The notes under the pieces were generated by a model that worked only from the letters and a program-made list of their open reading frames with translations, had not been told where the DNA came from and ran no database searches. From positions 1 to 5,231 of the forward strand of contig JALSOY010000019.1 in assembly GCA_026986235.1 (NCBI GenBank): a stretch of DNA of 5,231 nucleotides. Reading direction: 5' to 3'. This DNA is from Caldifarciminota bacterium. Its GTDB lineage: Bacteria > Hydrothermota > Hydrothermia > B15-G9 > WFZT01. A program made the position numbers and the translations under genes. Below are positions 5,210 through 5,231 of the stretch, piece by piece (within the stretch, counting starts at the first letter, position 1; each line of letters begins with the position of its first letter).

Positions 5210-5231
5210 CGAGCTAACGGAGATCAAAAAA

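Overview
The window looks like chromosomal DNA from a Gram-negative bacterium with a periplasm and a c-type cytochrome maturation system. It carries MltG, an exported eight-haem cytochrome and a membrane protein resembling ABC-transporter auxiliary subunits. Lys/Glu/Arg-rich proteins, frequent AGA/AGG and ATA codons, and GGGGGAT palindromes would fit an anaerobic or thermophilic lineage such as Thermodesulfobacteriota, Nitrospirota or Aquificota. That placement is inference and the sequence does not settle it. No tRNA, rRNA, insertion sequence or CRISPR array was seen.

Left block (1-2680, minus strand): a tight operon read right to left, consisting of a ROK-family sugar kinase, RuvX/YqgF, the murein transglycosylase MltG and the first 96 codons of a crotonase (enoyl-CoA hydratase/isomerase). 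The ROK and ruvX genes overlap by 14 nt, and ruvX and mltG by 4 nt (ATGA). The 45-nt gap before the crotonase holds a perfect Shine-Dalgarno and a possible extra promoter. The ROK gene has no Shine-Dalgarno, and an in-frame stop lies just upstream of its ATG.

Middle (2681-3066): a gene-free stretch with five imperfect copies of a short palindrome (ATCCCCCTT...AAGGGGGAT) packed into about 190 bp. It ends in a near-consensus promoter (TTGTTA-17-TATAAT). This promoter drives a 51-codon plus-strand gene for a small hydrophobic protein resembling a single SPW-type repeat. A perfect 18-bp GC-rich hairpin flanked by A and T runs (3226-3264) follows and should terminate transcription from both sides.

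Right block (3281-5231, minus strand): a secreted octahaem cytochrome c of the hydroxylamine oxidoreductase (HAO) family, shorter than classical HAO, with its own good promoter (TAGACA-17-TAAAAT) and a perfect Shine-Dalgarno. Upstream of it lies a short two-TM protein, probably a reduced GldG-like ABC-transporter auxiliary subunit, whose true start may lie near or beyond the window edge.

The most interesting elements are the cytochrome, whose reaction could be oxidative or reductive, the strongly signalled SPW-like microprotein that converges on it, and the palindrome array. I found no convincing evidence of a wholly new multi-gene system.
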